This document shows, in pieces, positions 17,723 through 28,599 of a stretch of 64,000 bases of DNA (its first letter is position 1; every line of letters begins with the position of its first letter). This stretch comes from Arthrobacter sp. YD4 (GTDB taxonomy: Bacteria; Actinomycetota; Actinomycetes; Actinomycetales; Micrococcaceae): assembly GCF_030410515.1 (NCBI RefSeq), contig NZ_JAUHHD010000002.1:537419-601418 (forward strand), given 5' to 3'. The notes beneath the pieces were generated by a model that did no database searches, was not told the DNA's origin, and saw nothing but the letters and a program-made list of their open reading frames with translations. The position numbers were made by a program, and so were the translations under genes.

Positions 17723-18322
17723 ATGTTCACCCTGACGATCAACCAGACCGACAGCCGTCACGACGGCGACCGCGTGCCGCAGCTCCTCAAGGACCTGCGG
17801 CACATTCCGGCGCGCCTCGATTTCGACCGGTCCGTCGAGGATGAGGTCCAGGGCATCGTCGACTGCCCGCGGCAGGCCGTGGACGCGGCGCTGATCGCCC
17901 TGCGCACCGGCGCCTGGTACGTCGGGATCGGCGTCGGGCCGGTCAACGAACCGCTGCCCAACCAGATCAAGGACGCCTCCGGCCACGGGCTGGTCTACGC
18001 CCGGCGGGCCGTGGACCGGCTGCGCAACGGCAAGGAGCGGATCCCGGTGGCCGTCGAAGGCCCGCTGGCCGAGCTGGCCGCGGAGGCGGAGGCGGTGCTG
18101 CGCCTCCTGGGCCAGATCGTGCACGACCGGAGCGCGGCGGAATGGCGGGTCCTGGACCTGCTGACGCCCGGCGTCCGGGGCCAGCAGAAGGCCGTGGCGG
18201 AGGAGCTCGGCATCACCACGCAGGCGGTGAGCAAGGCCGTGGCCCGCGCCCAGTGGAACGAGGAGCACGCCGCACGGCCGGCCGCCGCACGGCTGCTGTC
18301 CCTGATTCTCGAGGTGCGCTAG
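17723..18322 (+). CDS. SatD-like protein with C-terminal helix-turn-helix
   Basis: The 199-residue protein starts with 'MFTLTINQTDSRHDGDRVP' and has a central block 'ALRTGAWYVGIGVGPVNEP' with 'ASGHGLVYARRAVDRL', resembling the SatD family. A C-terminal HTH reads 'QKAVAEELGITTQAVSKAVA', followed by 'NEEHAARPAAARLL'. It looks like a cytosolic DNA-binding regulator whose N-terminal module may sense a ligand; target genes are unknown. GTG 17711 is a possible alternative start, four codons earlier. Its stop codon TAG is shared, as CTAG, with the convergent HAD gene. Confidence 0.7.
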   Translation: MFTLTINQTDSRHDGDRVPQLLKDLRHIPARLDFDRSVEDEVQGIVDCPRQAVDAALIALRTGAWYVGIGVGPVNEPLPNQIKDASGHGLVYARRAVDRLRNGKERIPVAVEGPLAELAAEAEAVLRLLGQIVHDRSAAEWRVLDLLTPGVRGQQKAVAEELGITTQAVSKAVARAQWNEEHAARPAAARLLSLILEVR

Positions 18323-19164
18323 AGCAGGCTGCGCAGCACGTGGGCCGCGCCGTCCTCAAACACCGAGTGGGTGACCTCGTCCGCGGCGGCAATGACCTCG
18401 GCGGGAGCCTGGCCCATGGCCACCCCGCGCCGGGCCCAGGTCAGCATCTCAATGTCGTTCCGTCCGTCGCCGACCGCCACGGTGCGGTGCGCCCCGATGC
18501 TCAGCCGGCCGCGCAGCTGTTCCAGCGCGCTGGCCTTGGTCACACCGGCCGCGGCGATGTCCAGCCAGGCGGTCCAGCCCACCGAGTAGGTGACGCCGGC
18601 GAGCCCGACGTGCCGGATCGCGGCGTTGAATTCCTCCGGGGTGTTCTCCGAGCTGAACACCACGACGCGCACGGCGGTGGCCTCGAGCATGGTCTGGAAG
18701 TCCACGCCGATCGCCTCGACGCCGAAGCTGGCGTCCTGGAAGCGCTCGGTGGAGAGGAAGTTGCCGTCGGCGTCCTCGAGCGCGTACTTGGCGGAGGGCA
18801 GCCGCTTCCGGAGTGCCCGCAGCGCGGGTCCGGGATCGAAGGTGGCCCTGTGCAGCACCTCGTAGCCGTCGGCGAGGCCGGAGTCGACGCGGAGGGTGAC
18901 GCCGCCGTTGGAGCAGACGGCGTAGCCGGTCTCGATGCCGATGTGCTCGATGATGGGCAGCGTGGCGCCGAGGGAGCGGCCGGTCGCGATCATCACCTCA
19001 TGCCCCGCGGCCACCACGGCCTGCGCGGCCTCCCGGACGGGAACGGACATGTGGCCGTCGTGGTCGACGAGGGTTCCGTCGACGTCGAGGGCGATCATCA
19101 TTTTGTCGTTGGCGTTGCGCTGGTCGTCGTTGCCAGCGACTGAGGTTTCAGTCAATGTAGTCAT
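18319..19164 (-). CDS. HAD-superfamily (Cof-type) phosphatase
   Basis: The 281-residue protein has HAD motif I 'MMIALDVDGTLVDHDG' (nucleophile Asp and acid/base Asp), motif II 'VMIATGRSLG', a C2-type cap, and motif IV 'TVAVGDGRNDIEMLTWA' preceded by the motif III lysine in 'GVTKASALEQL'. Cof-type HADs dephosphorylate sugar phosphates, pyridoxal phosphate or flavin precursors; the substrate is not predictable. The first 21 residues before MMIAL may be dispensable, so a start at the internal ATG is possible. It is downstream of serS on the same strand, 137 bases away. Confidence 0.88.
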   Translation of the reverse strand: MTTLTETSVAGNDDQRNANDKMMIALDVDGTLVDHDGHMSVPVREAAQAVVAAGHEVMIATGRSLGATLPIIEHIGIETGYAVCSNGGVTLRVDSGLADGYEVLHRATFDPGPALRALRKRLPSAKYALEDADGNFLSTERFQDASFGVEAIGVDFQTMLEATAVRVVVFSSENTPEEFNAAIRHVGLAGVTYSVGWTAWLDIAAAGVTKASALEQLRGRLSIGAHRTVAVGDGRNDIEMLTWARRGVAMGQAPAEVIAAADEVTHSVFEDGAAHVLRSLL

Positions 19165-19300
19165 CTAACAAGTAGAGCAGACACCCCCGACAGCCAGCTA
19201 GGACGCGCGCCACAGCACGAGATGAAGCGCCCGTGAACACTTGGGTGGCTGAATGGCGGGGCCGACGGCGGGGGGCTGGCGGAGGGGCTGGAGCGAATGG

Positions 19301-20581
19301 TCAGAGGACGGGCAGGACGGTCATCCCGCCCAGGTACTTCTGCAGCGCGGCCGGGACGTTGACCGAGCCGTCCGGGTTCTGGTGGTGTTCCAGGATGGCC
19401 ACGATCCAGCGGGTGGTGGCCAGGGTGCCGTTCAGCGTGGCGACCGCGCGGGTGCCCTTGGCGGTGCCGTCCTCGGTGATCACGCGTTCCCGGATGTTAA
19501 GCCGGCGCGCCTGGAAGGTGGTGCAGTTGGAGGTGGAGGTCAGCTCGCGGTACGCGCCCTGGGTGGGGACCCACGCCTCGCAGTCGAACTTCCGCGCCGC
19601 GGAGGTGCCGAGGTCGCCCGCGGCGGTGTCGATCACGCGGTAGGGAAGCTCGCACTTGGCCAGCATTTCCTCTTCCCAGGCCAGCAGCCGGGCGTGCTCC
19701 GCGGCGGCCTCCTCGACCGTGGTGTAGATGAACATCTCCACCTTGTTGAACTGGTGCACGCGGATGATGCCGCGCGTGTCCTTGCCGTGCGAGCCGGCCT
19801 CGCGGCGGTAGCAGGAGCTCTGCCCCGCGTACCGGATCGGACCGGCGGAGAGGTCCAGGATCTCGTCCGCGTGGTAGCCGGCGAGGGCCACCTCGGAGGT
19901 GCCCACCAGGTAGAGGTCGTCCTCGGCGAGGCGGTAGATCTCGGCATCGTGCTTGACGTCGAAGCCGGTGCCCTGCATGGTCTCGGGACGGACCAGGGTG
20001 GGGGTGATCATCGGGACGAAGCCGGCGTCGATGGCCTGTTCCATGGCCATCTGCAGCAGGGCCATCTCGAGCCGGGCGCCCACGCCGCGGAGGAAGTAGA
20101 AGCGGGAACCGGAGACCTTGGCGCCGCGTTCCATGTCGATGGCACCTATCAGCTCACCGATTTCCAGGTGGTCCTTCGGCTCGAAATCGGGAAATTCGCG
20201 CGGGGTGCCGACGGTCTTGACCACGACATAGTCGTCCTCGCCGCCCTCCGGGACGCCGTCCTCGACCAGGTTGGGAATGCCGCGCAGCAGCTCCTCCTGG
20301 GCGGTCTGGGCGGCGTCGGCCTCGGCGGACGCTTCCTTGACCGACGCGGCAAGGACCTTGACCTCGGCCAGCAGGGCCTGCTTCTCCTCGCCCTTGGCCT
20401 GCGCCACCTTCTTGCCGAAGGCGTTCTGCTCGGCGCGGAGGTTCTCGTAGCGGATCAGGGCCGCCCGCCGGGACGCGTCCGCGGCGATGATCGCGTCCAC
20501 CACGGATTCGTCGGCGCCGCGGGCGCGCTGGCTGGCGCGGAACTTGTCCGGATTTTCGCTGAGGTCTTTTACGTCGATCAC
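19301..20581 (-). CDS. serS: Seryl-tRNA synthetase
   Basis: SerS charges tRNA-Ser with serine. The 426-residue protein begins at GTG 20581 ([17 protein letters not shown]), with the N-terminal antiparallel coiled-coil arm for the tRNA long variable loop at about 30-105. The class II core shows motif 2 '[20 protein letters not shown]' and motif 3 '[18 protein letters not shown]'; '[14 protein letters not shown]' is the family active-site region. The frame is open far upstream (through the divergent gene) but this start gives the correct length and N-terminus. It is divergent from the diacylglycerol-kinase-family gene, 78 bases apart. Confidence 0.96.
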   Translation of the reverse strand: MIDVKDLSENPDKFRASQRARGADESVVDAIIAADASRRAALIRYENLRAEQNAFGKKVAQAKGEEKQALLAEVKVLAASVKEASAEADAAQTAQEELLRGIPNLVEDGVPEGGEDDYVVVKTVGTPREFPDFEPKDHLEIGELIGAIDMERGAKVSGSRFYFLRGVGARLEMALLQMAMEQAIDAGFVPMITPTLVRPETMQGTGFDVKHDAEIYRLAEDDLYLVGTSEVALAGYHADEILDLSAGPIRYAGQSSCYRREAGSHGKDTRGIIRVHQFNKVEMFIYTTVEEAAAEHARLLAWEEEMLAKCELPYRVIDTAAGDLGTSAARKFDCEAWVPTQGAYRELTSTSNCTTFQARRLNIRERVITEDGTAKGTRAVATLNGTLATTRWIVAILEHHQNPDGSVNVPAALQKYLGGMTVLPVL

Positions 20582-20659
20582 CAGACAAGAGTATCGAATC
20601 CGCACGGTGACGCCGGGCAGTCCGGCCGCGGGGCGGGCCCGGGTTAGTGTTGGAGCACC

Positions 20660-21721
20660 ATGCGCGACTGGCTGCTCTACCTCGTCATCGCTGGAGCCCT
20701 GGCCTTTGCCGTCTCCAGCTGGTGGGGCGTGCGCCGACTCAAGGCCAAACACACGCGCAGCGCCGTCTGGGAGGAGACCCACCATCCGGGCCTGGAGCGG
20801 CAGAAGGTCGCGGTGGTGCTGAACCCCATCAAGGCCCGTGCGGCCGAGGCGCGTGCCCTGGTGGAAGGGGCGTGCCTGGCGGCCGGCTGGGAGGCCCCGC
20901 TCTTCTTCGAGACCACGGCGGAGGATCCCGGCTTCTCGCAGGCGCGTGCCGCCGTCGCATCCGGCGCCGATGTCGTCCTCGTGGGCGGCGGGGACGGCAC
21001 CGTGCGGGTGGTCGCCGACGTCCTGGCCCACTCGGACATCGCCATGGGGCTGCTGCCGCTGGGCACCGGAAACCTGCTGGCCCGCAACATCCACCTGGAC
21101 ATCGGGAACCTGCATTCCTGCGTGGAGACCGCCCTGTTCGGGCACCAGCGCTTCATCGACACCGCCCGGATGAGGGTGGCGAACGGCATCACCGGACAGT
21201 CGTCGGAGCACGCCTTCCTGGTGATCGCCGGGATCGGGATGGACGCAGAGGTCGTCAGTGACACCAGCGACGGCCTGAAGAAGGCGGTGGGCTGGCTGGC
21301 CTACACCGAGGCCGGGGTGCGGCATCTGCCGGGCCGGCGGAAGCGGGTGTCCATTTCCCTGGACGACGAACCGGAGCAGTCACGCAAGATCCGTAGCGTC
21401 CTGTTCGCCAACTGCGGGCTCATTCCCGGTGGCATCGACTTCATTCCGCAGGCGATGATCGACGACGGGATGCTGGACGTGGTGGTGATGAGCCCCCGCA
21501 GCGCAATCGGCTGGCTGGCGATGTATTGGAAGATCGTGCTCAAGCACAAGCGGAACCTGCCCGTGATGACCTACTACCGCTCGGGCAAGGTCGTCATCAC
21601 CTGCGCCGAGCCGATGCCGACGCAGGTGGACGGTGACCCCTCGGGCGCGGCCACGAAGGTCACCGTCCAGATCGCCCCCCGATCCCTGCTGGTGCGGGTC
21701 CGGGAAGACGAAGCCGTCTAG
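20660..21721 (+). CDS. Diacylglycerol kinase / lipid kinase family protein
   Basis: The 353 residues open with a single hydrophobic N-terminal helix ('[20 protein letters not shown]', about 3-22). The catalytic DAGK domain follows: '[12 protein letters not shown]' (family 'NPxxG'-like region), the nucleotide loop '[17 protein letters not shown]' (GGGDGT), and '[14 protein letters not shown]'. It should be a membrane-anchored lipid kinase phosphorylating diacylglycerol or a related lipid; relatives in actinobacteria include phosphatidylinositol-mannoside-linked and sphingosine-like kinases. It ends one base before the stop of the small convergent gene at 21723. Confidence 0.9.
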   Translation: MRDWLLYLVIAGALAFAVSSWWGVRRLKAKHTRSAVWEETHHPGLERQKVAVVLNPIKARAAEARALVEGACLAAGWEAPLFFETTAEDPGFSQARAAVASGADVVLVGGGDGTVRVVADVLAHSDIAMGLLPLGTGNLLARNIHLDIGNLHSCVETALFGHQRFIDTARMRVANGITGQSSEHAFLVIAGIGMDAEVVSDTSDGLKKAVGWLAYTEAGVRHLPGRRKRVSISLDDEPEQSRKIRSVLFANCGLIPGGIDFIPQAMIDDGMLDVVVMSPRSAIGWLAMYWKIVLKHKRNLPVMTYYRSGKVVITCAEPMPTQVDGDPSGAATKVTVQIAPRSLLVRVREDEAV

Positions 21722-21722
21722 C

Positions 21723-21941
21723 CTAGCTGGCTTCCTTGCCGGCCTCTTCGGCCTTCTTCGCGTCCTCGGCGGCCTTGGCGGCGCGCGCCTCGCTCTGTTC
21801 GCGGATCATGGCCTGCTCCTCTTCGAAGCGCAGGCGGTCCGCGCGGTCTGCGTCGTCACCGTCCCAGTCCTGGTTCTCCGCCGTCGGCTTGGGGTTGACG
21901 ATCATCCCCTGGCCATCGTTGTCGTTGCTCGTCGTTGACAT
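21723..21941 (-). CDS. Small charged hypothetical protein
   Basis: This 72-residue protein is acidic at the N-terminus ('NDNDGQGMIVN') and becomes a highly charged helix after residue 30 ('DRADRLRFEEEQAMIREQ', then Ala/Lys/Glu repeats), probably a coiled coil or extended helix. No enzymatic motif or membrane segment is visible. A good GGAGG site lies 10 bases before ATG 21941, supporting translation. It could be a cytosolic accessory protein; I do not recognise a named family. It precedes pheA on the same strand's downstream side but is separated by about 120 bases. Confidence 0.65.
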   Translation of the reverse strand: MSTTSNDNDGQGMIVNPKPTAENQDWDGDDADRADRLRFEEEQAMIREQSEARAAKAAEDAKKAEEAGKEAS

Positions 21942-22062
21942 GCCCTGCTCCCTCCAGTCGAGGTCTATCCCGGTTTGGTTCCCGCCAGCATACGCCCGTT
22001 TACGAGGGGCGAAAGTGCAGGATGGGGCATTTGTCTACGCTTTGGGCGAATGCCGGGGAGCG

Positions 22063-23034
22063 CTATCCGGCGGGCAGGGTTTCCCCGTCGGAATCCGGGG
22101 CAGTGCCGGAGCGGAGGCCCTCCACCCAGGCGTGGGCGGCGCGGAATGCTTGGTCCGAGGTGTGCGGCTGGACCTCGGTGCGCTGACCGTCCGCACGGCC
22201 ATAGGAGCCAAGGAAGCGGGTGGCCGGGCTGATCCGGTGCAATCCGGCGAGGGCGTCGGCCACCCTGGCGTCGAGCACGTGGCCGTCGGCGTCGATGCTG
22301 AAGAAGTAGTGCCCCAGGTACTGCCCGGTGGGGCGGGACTCGATCCGGCTCAGGTTGACCCCGCGGGTGGCGAACTGGTCCAGGATCTCCATCAGCGCGC
22401 CGGGCCGGTCCTCCGGGAGCGGCACCACCACGGTGGTCTTATCCGAACCGGTGGCCGCCGGCAGCTCACCGGGACGTCCCACCAGCACGAACCGGGTGAC
22501 GGCACCGGGGTTGTCGCCGATGTTCTCCGCCAGGACCTGCAGGCCGGGCTGTTCCGCCGCGACGATCGGCGCGCAGATGGCGGCTTCGTAGGTGGCGCCG
22601 TCGAGCAGGCCCATGGCGGCGGCCGCCGTCGACGACCCCGGAATGTATTCCGCATGGGGAATATGAGTGTCCACCCAGAGCCGGCATTGCGCCCAGGCGT
22701 GGCCGTGGGTGGAGACCCGGCGGACGTCCTCGAGCCGCACACCGGGCCGGACCACCAGCACGAACGTGATCGGCACCAGCGCCTCACGCAGGATCCGCAG
22801 CTCGGGGCCGGAGGCGATGGCATCCAGGGTGGCGGTCACGCCGCCCTCCACCGAGTTCTCGATCGGCACCATGGCCGCGTCCGCCTCGCCGCCGCGGACC
22901 TTGTCCAGGGCAGTATTGACGTTCGACGCCGGGACGCGGATGGCCTCCGCGGCGCCGGGAACCTGCAGCAGGGCCGCCTCGGTGAAGGTTCCTTCCGGTC
23001 CCAGGAACGTGTACGTGTGCGGTGCGGCAGGCAT
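22063..23034 (-). CDS. pheA: Prephenate dehydratase
   Basis: PheA converts prephenate to phenylpyruvate for phenylalanine. The 323 residues have the dehydratase lobes 'YTFLGPEGTFTEAALL', 'AAMVPIENSVEGGVTATLD', 'HGHAWAQCRLW', 'PGSSTAAAAMGLLDG' and the catalytic TRF in 'NPGAVTRFVLVG'. A C-terminal ACT domain carries 'DRPGALMEILDQFATRGVNL' and 'RIESRPTG', the Phe-binding GALM and ESRP motifs, implying feedback inhibition by phenylalanine. No chorismate mutase domain is fused, as usual for actinobacteria. ATG 23034 was chosen over upstream in-frame codons because it gives the conserved 'MPAAPHTYTFLGPEG' start. It lies 14 bases after the rhodanese gene. Confidence 0.96.
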   Translation of the reverse strand: MPAAPHTYTFLGPEGTFTEAALLQVPGAAEAIRVPASNVNTALDKVRGGEADAAMVPIENSVEGGVTATLDAIASGPELRILREALVPITFVLVVRPGVRLEDVRRVSTHGHAWAQCRLWVDTHIPHAEYIPGSSTAAAAMGLLDGATYEAAICAPIVAAEQPGLQVLAENIGDNPGAVTRFVLVGRPGELPAATGSDKTTVVVPLPEDRPGALMEILDQFATRGVNLSRIESRPTGQYLGHYFFSIDADGHVLDARVADALAGLHRISPATRFLGSYGRADGQRTEVQPHTSDQAFRAAHAWVEGLRSGTAPDSDGETLPAG

Positions 23035-23048
23035 GGGGTCCCTTGGGG

Positions 23049-23375
23049 TTAGAGGATAACGGGCTTGAGGCCGTTGTCGGACACCAGCGGCAGGCCGGTC
23101 TCCAGCCACTGGTCCATGCCGCCGGCGACGTTCAGGGCCGAGTAGCCCTGGCCCACCAGCCATTGGGCGGCGCGGAAGGAGCGGCCGCCGGTGCGGCAGA
23201 TGACGTAGAGGTCCTCGTCCGGGTCGAGTTCGTCGATGCGGCCGGGCAGCTGGTCGAGCGGGATGTGCAGCGCGCGCTCGGCGTGGCCGGCGGCCCATTC
23301 GTAGTCTTCGCGGACATCCAGAATCTTGGCCGACTCGGGGATGTCGGAAACGGTCACGGTATCGATGTCACTCAT
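23049..23375 (-). CDS. Single-domain rhodanese-like protein
   Basis: The 108-residue protein (MSDIDTVTVSDIPES) is one rhodanese domain: 'AKILDVREDYEWAAGHAERALHIP' (CH2A), the active-site loop 'YVICRTGGRSFRAAQWLVGQG' with the catalytic Cys, and 'NVAGGMDQWLETGLPL' (CH2B). It would carry persulfide sulfur in the cytosol. The ATG at 23375 gives the family length; the open frame continues a further 18 codons upstream without conserved sequence. It is directly followed by pheA on the same strand and is divergent from the amidase. Confidence 0.92.
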   Translation of the reverse strand: MSDIDTVTVSDIPESAKILDVREDYEWAAGHAERALHIPLDQLPGRIDELDPDEDLYVICRTGGRSFRAAQWLVGQGYSALNVAGGMDQWLETGLPLVSDNGLKPVIL

Positions 23376-23495
23376 GGCAGTCCTCTCCGCAGTACCAGGT
23401 GTGCCTCCAGCGTATCGCCAGCCCCGCACCCTCCCGCGTCCGCCGCGTCAGGTTACGCTTCTGGGACAACGTAGGGAGACCGATGGCAGCGAACC

Positions 23496-24926
23496 TTGGC
23501 TGAGATCCACGAACTGTCCGCCGTGGCGCTGCGGGACGCCCTCCGCGCCGGCGCGCTGTCAACCCGCGAGGCAGCGGCGCATTTCCTGGCCAGGATCGGG
23601 GAGCAGAATCCGCGGCTGGGCGCCTTCATCACGGTCACCGCGGAGCAGGCCGTCAGAGACGCCGACGACGCCGACGCGGCGTTTCACCGGGCCTCCCAGG
23701 CCGGCGCCGTGGACTCGCTGCCGCCGCTGCACGGGATGCCGGTCGCGTTCAAGGACCTGACCGACGTCGCCGGGGTCCCCACCAGCCACGGCAGTGCGGC
23801 GTTGGAGGCCCGGCCGGCTCCGGAGGACGGCGCCCTGGCCGCGGCGTTGAAGGGGGCGGGCGTCGTGTCCCTCGGCAAGACCCAGGTTCCTGAGTTCGGG
23901 CTGACCGCGTACAGCGAGAACCGGATCGCCCCGCCCTCCCGTAATCCGTATTCCTTGAGCCGCAGCTCCGGCGGTTCCTCCGGCGGCAGCGCGGCGGCCG
24001 TGGCGGCGGGGCTGCTGCCGTTTGCGCCGGGCTCCGACGGCGGCGGGTCCATCCGCATCCCGGCGTCGGCCTGCGGCCTGGTGGGGCTCAAGCCCGGCCG
24101 CGGACTGGTGCCCGCCGGGGAAAGTCCCGGCGACCGGGCCGGGCTGGTGGTGGCCGGGCCGCTGGCGCGCTCCGCCGCCGACGCCGCGCTCCTGCTGGAC
24201 GCCCTCGCACCGCCCGAGCCTGGCCAGCCCGGGTATCTGGAGCGCACCGGGCAGGCTCCTCCCCCGCTCCGTATCGGCGTCAGCCTGGACAGCCCGTGGC
24301 AGGCCGCCTACCCGATCACCCCCGAGCGCGAGGCCCTGGCCGCGCTGGCCACCGGGATCGACCTGCTGGAGCGGGCCGGGCACCGGACCGGCGAGGCGTC
24401 CATCCGGTACGACAACCGGTACCCGGCGGCCTTTACCACCGCCTGGACGGCCGGCGTCGGAAGCGCCCGGATCCCGCCGCAGCGCGAGCCGCTGCTCACC
24501 GCGCTGACCCGGACGTTCCGGCGCCGGGCACAGCAGCGCAGCGCGGCCAAGCTGGAGGAGGCCCTTTCCTTCCTGCGAACCTTCCAGCGGGACACCCTGG
24601 CCCAGTATTCAGCGTGGGACCTGATGCTGATGCCCGCGCTGGCGCAGACCCCGCGCCCGGTGGGCTGGTTCACCGGGGCCGTGCACGGCGACGGGTACTG
24701 GCCCGCCGCGGAGTGGGCCGGCGACGCCGACGAGGACTACCGCCGGCAGTGCCAGTTCGCGCCCTGGTCCTCGATGATCAACGTCTGCGGGCTCCCGGCC
24801 ATCAGCATCCCTGTGCACTGGACCGGTGGGCAGCCGGGCGAAGGATTGCCGATGGGCATCCAGCTGGTCGGGCCGATGGGCTCGGAGGCCCTGCTCCTGC
24901 AGGTCGCGGCGCAGCTGGGCTACTGA
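23496..24926 (+). CDS. Amidase-signature (AS) family amidase
   Basis: The 476 residues hold the complete AS triad: Lys in 'PVAFKDLTDVAG', and the Gly/Ser-rich signature 'SSGGSSGGSAAAVAAGLLPF' with the cis-Ser and nucleophile Ser in 'APGSDGGGSIRIPASACG'. Members hydrolyse amide bonds (short-chain amides, aryl-amides, or as GatA); the lack of gatB/gatC nearby argues against a tRNA amidotransferase. The start is TTG 23496; an in-frame TAG at 23472 rules out a longer protein. A better ribosome site (GGGAG) sits before an ATG at 23483 in another phase, which ends after six codons, see findings. The next gene, an alcohol dehydrogenase, lies 113 bases on. Confidence 0.88.
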   Translation: MAEIHELSAVALRDALRAGALSTREAAAHFLARIGEQNPRLGAFITVTAEQAVRDADDADAAFHRASQAGAVDSLPPLHGMPVAFKDLTDVAGVPTSHGSAALEARPAPEDGALAAALKGAGVVSLGKTQVPEFGLTAYSENRIAPPSRNPYSLSRSSGGSSGGSAAAVAAGLLPFAPGSDGGGSIRIPASACGLVGLKPGRGLVPAGESPGDRAGLVVAGPLARSAADAALLLDALAPPEPGQPGYLERTGQAPPPLRIGVSLDSPWQAAYPITPEREALAALATGIDLLERAGHRTGEASIRYDNRYPAAFTTAWTAGVGSARIPPQREPLLTALTRTFRRRAQQRSAAKLEEALSFLRTFQRDTLAQYSAWDLMLMPALAQTPRPVGWFTGAVHGDGYWPAAEWAGDADEDYRRQCQFAPWSSMINVCGLPAISIPVHWTGGQPGEGLPMGIQLVGPMGSEALLLQVAAQLGY

Positions 24927-25038
24927 CGCCGGCCTCCTGACCCACCGGGCCGGAGCCACGGATTTCCCGGCCGCCCCCGGCTGCGGTTTACTGGAGCGGA
25001 CACGGCCACTGGCGGCCCCGACGACGGAAGAGGGATCG

Positions 25039-26151
25039 ATGAAGATCACCGGAGCAGTGCTTGAGGAGATCGGCCGGTCCCGGCCGTTCGCGGAGTCCCG
25101 ACCCATCAGCATCGCGGACCTGGAACTCACCGGCCCCGGCCCCACCGAAATCCTGGTCAAGCTCGAGGCCGCGGGCATTTGCCACTCGGACCTCAGCGTC
25201 GTGGACGGGAACCGGGTCCGGCCCGTGCCGATGCTGCTCGGCCACGAGGCGGCCGGACGGGTGGTGGAGGTCGGCGCCGAGGTCACGGACCTGGCGCCCG
25301 GCCAGCGCGTGGTGATGTCCTTCTTGCCGCGCTGCGAACAGTGCGAAAACTGCGCCGCCGACGGCCGACTCCCCTGCACCGCCGGTTCCAAGAGCAACAA
25401 CGAGGGCACCCTGCTGCACGGCAGCCGGCACCTGAGCCGGGACGGCGAACCGGTCCACCACCACCTCGGCGTCTCCGGCTTCGCCAGCCACGCCGTCGTC
25501 GACCGCGCCTCCGCCGTGCCCGTGGACGACGACATTCCCGCCGACATCGCCGCCGTCCTCGGCTGCGCCGTCCTCACCGGCGGCGGGGCCGTCCTGAACG
25601 CCGCGAAACCGCGTCCCGAGGACAGCGTGATGATCGTGGGCCTGGGCGGCGTCGGCATGGCCGCGCTGATCACCGCCGTGTCGCAGGGGATCTCCCGCAT
25701 CATCGCCGTCGACACCCTCCCGGAGAAGCTGGAACACGCCCGGCGCCTCGGCGCCCACGAGGCGTACACCCCGCAGGAACTGCCCGAGCTGGGCGTGAAG
25801 GCGCGCTACGTCATCGAGTGCGCCGGCAGCGCCCGCGCCTTCGAGACCGCATTCGCCGCTACCGCCGTCGGCGGCACCACCGTCACCGCCGGCCTGCCCG
25901 CCCCGGACGCCCTCGCGCACCTCTCCCCGCTGACAATCACCGCGGAGGCCCGGACCATCGTGGGCAGCTACCTCGGCTCCGCGGTCCCGGCCCGCGACAT
26001 CCCCACCTACGCCCGGCTCTGGCGGGAGGGCAAGCTGCCGGTCGAGGAGCTCATCACCTCGCGGATCAGCCTGTCCGGGATCAACGAGGCCATGGACCAG
26101 CTGGCCGACGGGAAGGCCGTGCGGCAGGTCATCCTGTTCGACGCCGACTAG
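25039..26151 (+). CDS. Zinc-dependent alcohol dehydrogenase (MDR, class III-like)
   Basis: The 370-residue MDR enzyme has the catalytic-zinc elements 'ICHSDLSVVDG' and 'LLGHEAAGRVVEVGAEV', the four-cysteine structural zinc loop 'CEQCENCAADGRLPC', and the Rossmann 'VMIVGLGGVGMAALITAV' with an NAD-type acidic residue in 'IIAVDTLPEKLEHA'. It would oxidise primary or aromatic alcohols or reduce aldehydes with NAD. ATG 25039 has a GAAGAGGG ribosome site. The upstream frame remains open into the amidase end but lacks homology. It closes the amidase-ADH rightward pair. Confidence 0.92.
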   Translation: MKITGAVLEEIGRSRPFAESRPISIADLELTGPGPTEILVKLEAAGICHSDLSVVDGNRVRPVPMLLGHEAAGRVVEVGAEVTDLAPGQRVVMSFLPRCEQCENCAADGRLPCTAGSKSNNEGTLLHGSRHLSRDGEPVHHHLGVSGFASHAVVDRASAVPVDDDIPADIAAVLGCAVLTGGGAVLNAAKPRPEDSVMIVGLGGVGMAALITAVSQGISRIIAVDTLPEKLEHARRLGAHEAYTPQELPELGVKARYVIECAGSARAFETAFAATAVGGTTVTAGLPAPDALAHLSPLTITAEARTIVGSYLGSAVPARDIPTYARLWREGKLPVEELITSRISLSGINEAMDQLADGKAVRQVILFDAD

Positions 26152-26181
26152 CGGATCCACGTGCGGAAACATCGCGAAACA

Positions 26182-26205
26182 CCCCGGTATTGACTTGCGC
26201 CGGGG
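26182..26205 (+). terminator. Short GC hairpin between ADH and peptide transporter genes
   Basis: CCCCGG at 26182-26187 can pair with CCGGGG at 26200-26205 across a 12-base loop that contains TTGACT (26190-26195), a fair -35 hexamer. It may be a weak terminator for the dehydrogenase or an operator over the transporter promoter. No good -10 at the right spacing is evident, so no promoter is called. Confidence 0.3.
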
Positions 26206-26252
26206 CCTTTCCGAATGTGACAATCCCGGGCTACGGTGTCAGCATTAAGTAA

Positions 26253-27722
<1,470 letters not shown>

Positions 27723-27727
27723 GCCGA

Positions 27728-28599
27728 ATGAGCACCCCGCATCGCCCGCCGGTTGAGGCGCGCGTCTACGTCCCCGCCCCCGGCGAGACGTCCGACGTCG
27801 AACTCATGCCGGCGGGCGATGTTACTGAGGGGGTGGTGCGGGTCGGCGGGACCATCCGTCGGCCGCACCAGCCCCAGAGCCTCGCCGTCGCGGCCTACCT
27901 GGACTGGCTGGAGGACGCTGGATTCGACGGGTCGCCGCGGTTCCTGGGGCGCGACGACCAGGGCCGGGACGTGCTGACCTACCTGCCGGGCGCGTGCGCC
28001 GGGGCCGAGCCCGAGTCCTGGGTGCAGTCCGAGGAGCTCCTGGCCTCTCCGTGGCCCGGCTGGTCCGCCGGCTGCACGGGGCCTCCGCCGGCTTCGTCCC
28101 GGACGCCCACCCCTTCCCGGACCGGCCGTTCCCTGTTCCTGATTCCGCCTCCACTGACTCCGGCGGCCCCACCCTCGTGTGCCACCTGGACGTGACGCCA
28201 CAGAACGTTGTGGTGCGGGACGGGTTGGCCGTGGGGCTGGTGGACTTCGACCTCGCCGGTGCCGCCACCGCCCTGCGCGATTCGTACAACGCGGCAATGC
28301 ACTGGGTGCCTTTGCGGGCCCCCGAGGACGTCTGGCCCGGCTGGGCCGGCACGGACCCCTTCCACCGGCTCCGCATCTTCGCCGACGCCTACGGCTGGAC
28401 CCCGGAAGAACGACGCCGGGTGCCCGCCCTGGGCGTCGGGGCGGCGGAGCTGAGCTACGGCCGGATGCAGGAGCGGGCCCGGACGCTCGGCGGCGGCTGG
28501 GCCAGGATGTGGGACGAGGGCGTGGGCGGACTGATCCTGCGCCGCCGCGACTGGCTGGAGGCCAACGCCGGGCGGCTGCTGGAGGCCCTCAGCGGGTAA
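27728..28599 (+). pseudogene. APH-family phosphotransferase, frameshifted
   Basis: Two overlapping frames encode the two halves of one kinase. Codons 27728-28045 give the N-lobe ('GVVRVGGTIRRPHQP', 'DVLTYLPGACAG'); from 28048 another frame gives 'SVARLVRRLHGASAGF' and the catalytic 'CHLDVTPQNVVVRDGLAVG' plus 'LVDFDLAG' (Brenner HxDxxxxN and DFD motifs) to the stop at 28599. Dropping two bases at 28046-28047 rejoins them as a 289-residue protein that aligns without gaps over this stretch with the intact homologue at 33620-34399. The site is a CTCTC run, so a CT slippage or a sequencing error is likely. As read, the gene would yield only a truncated N-lobe. Confidence 0.85.

Noticed and set aside
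15395..18268. A 957-codon open frame on the minus strand opposite the esterase, DUF429 and SatD-like genes
   Set aside because: It crosses three well-supported genes in the opposite direction and has Arg/Gly/Ala/Val-rich, motif-free sequence, a codon-bias artefact.
23496..24926. GatA subunit of tRNA amidotransferase
   Set aside because: gatC and gatB are not adjacent and the N-terminal sequence fits a free amidase better.
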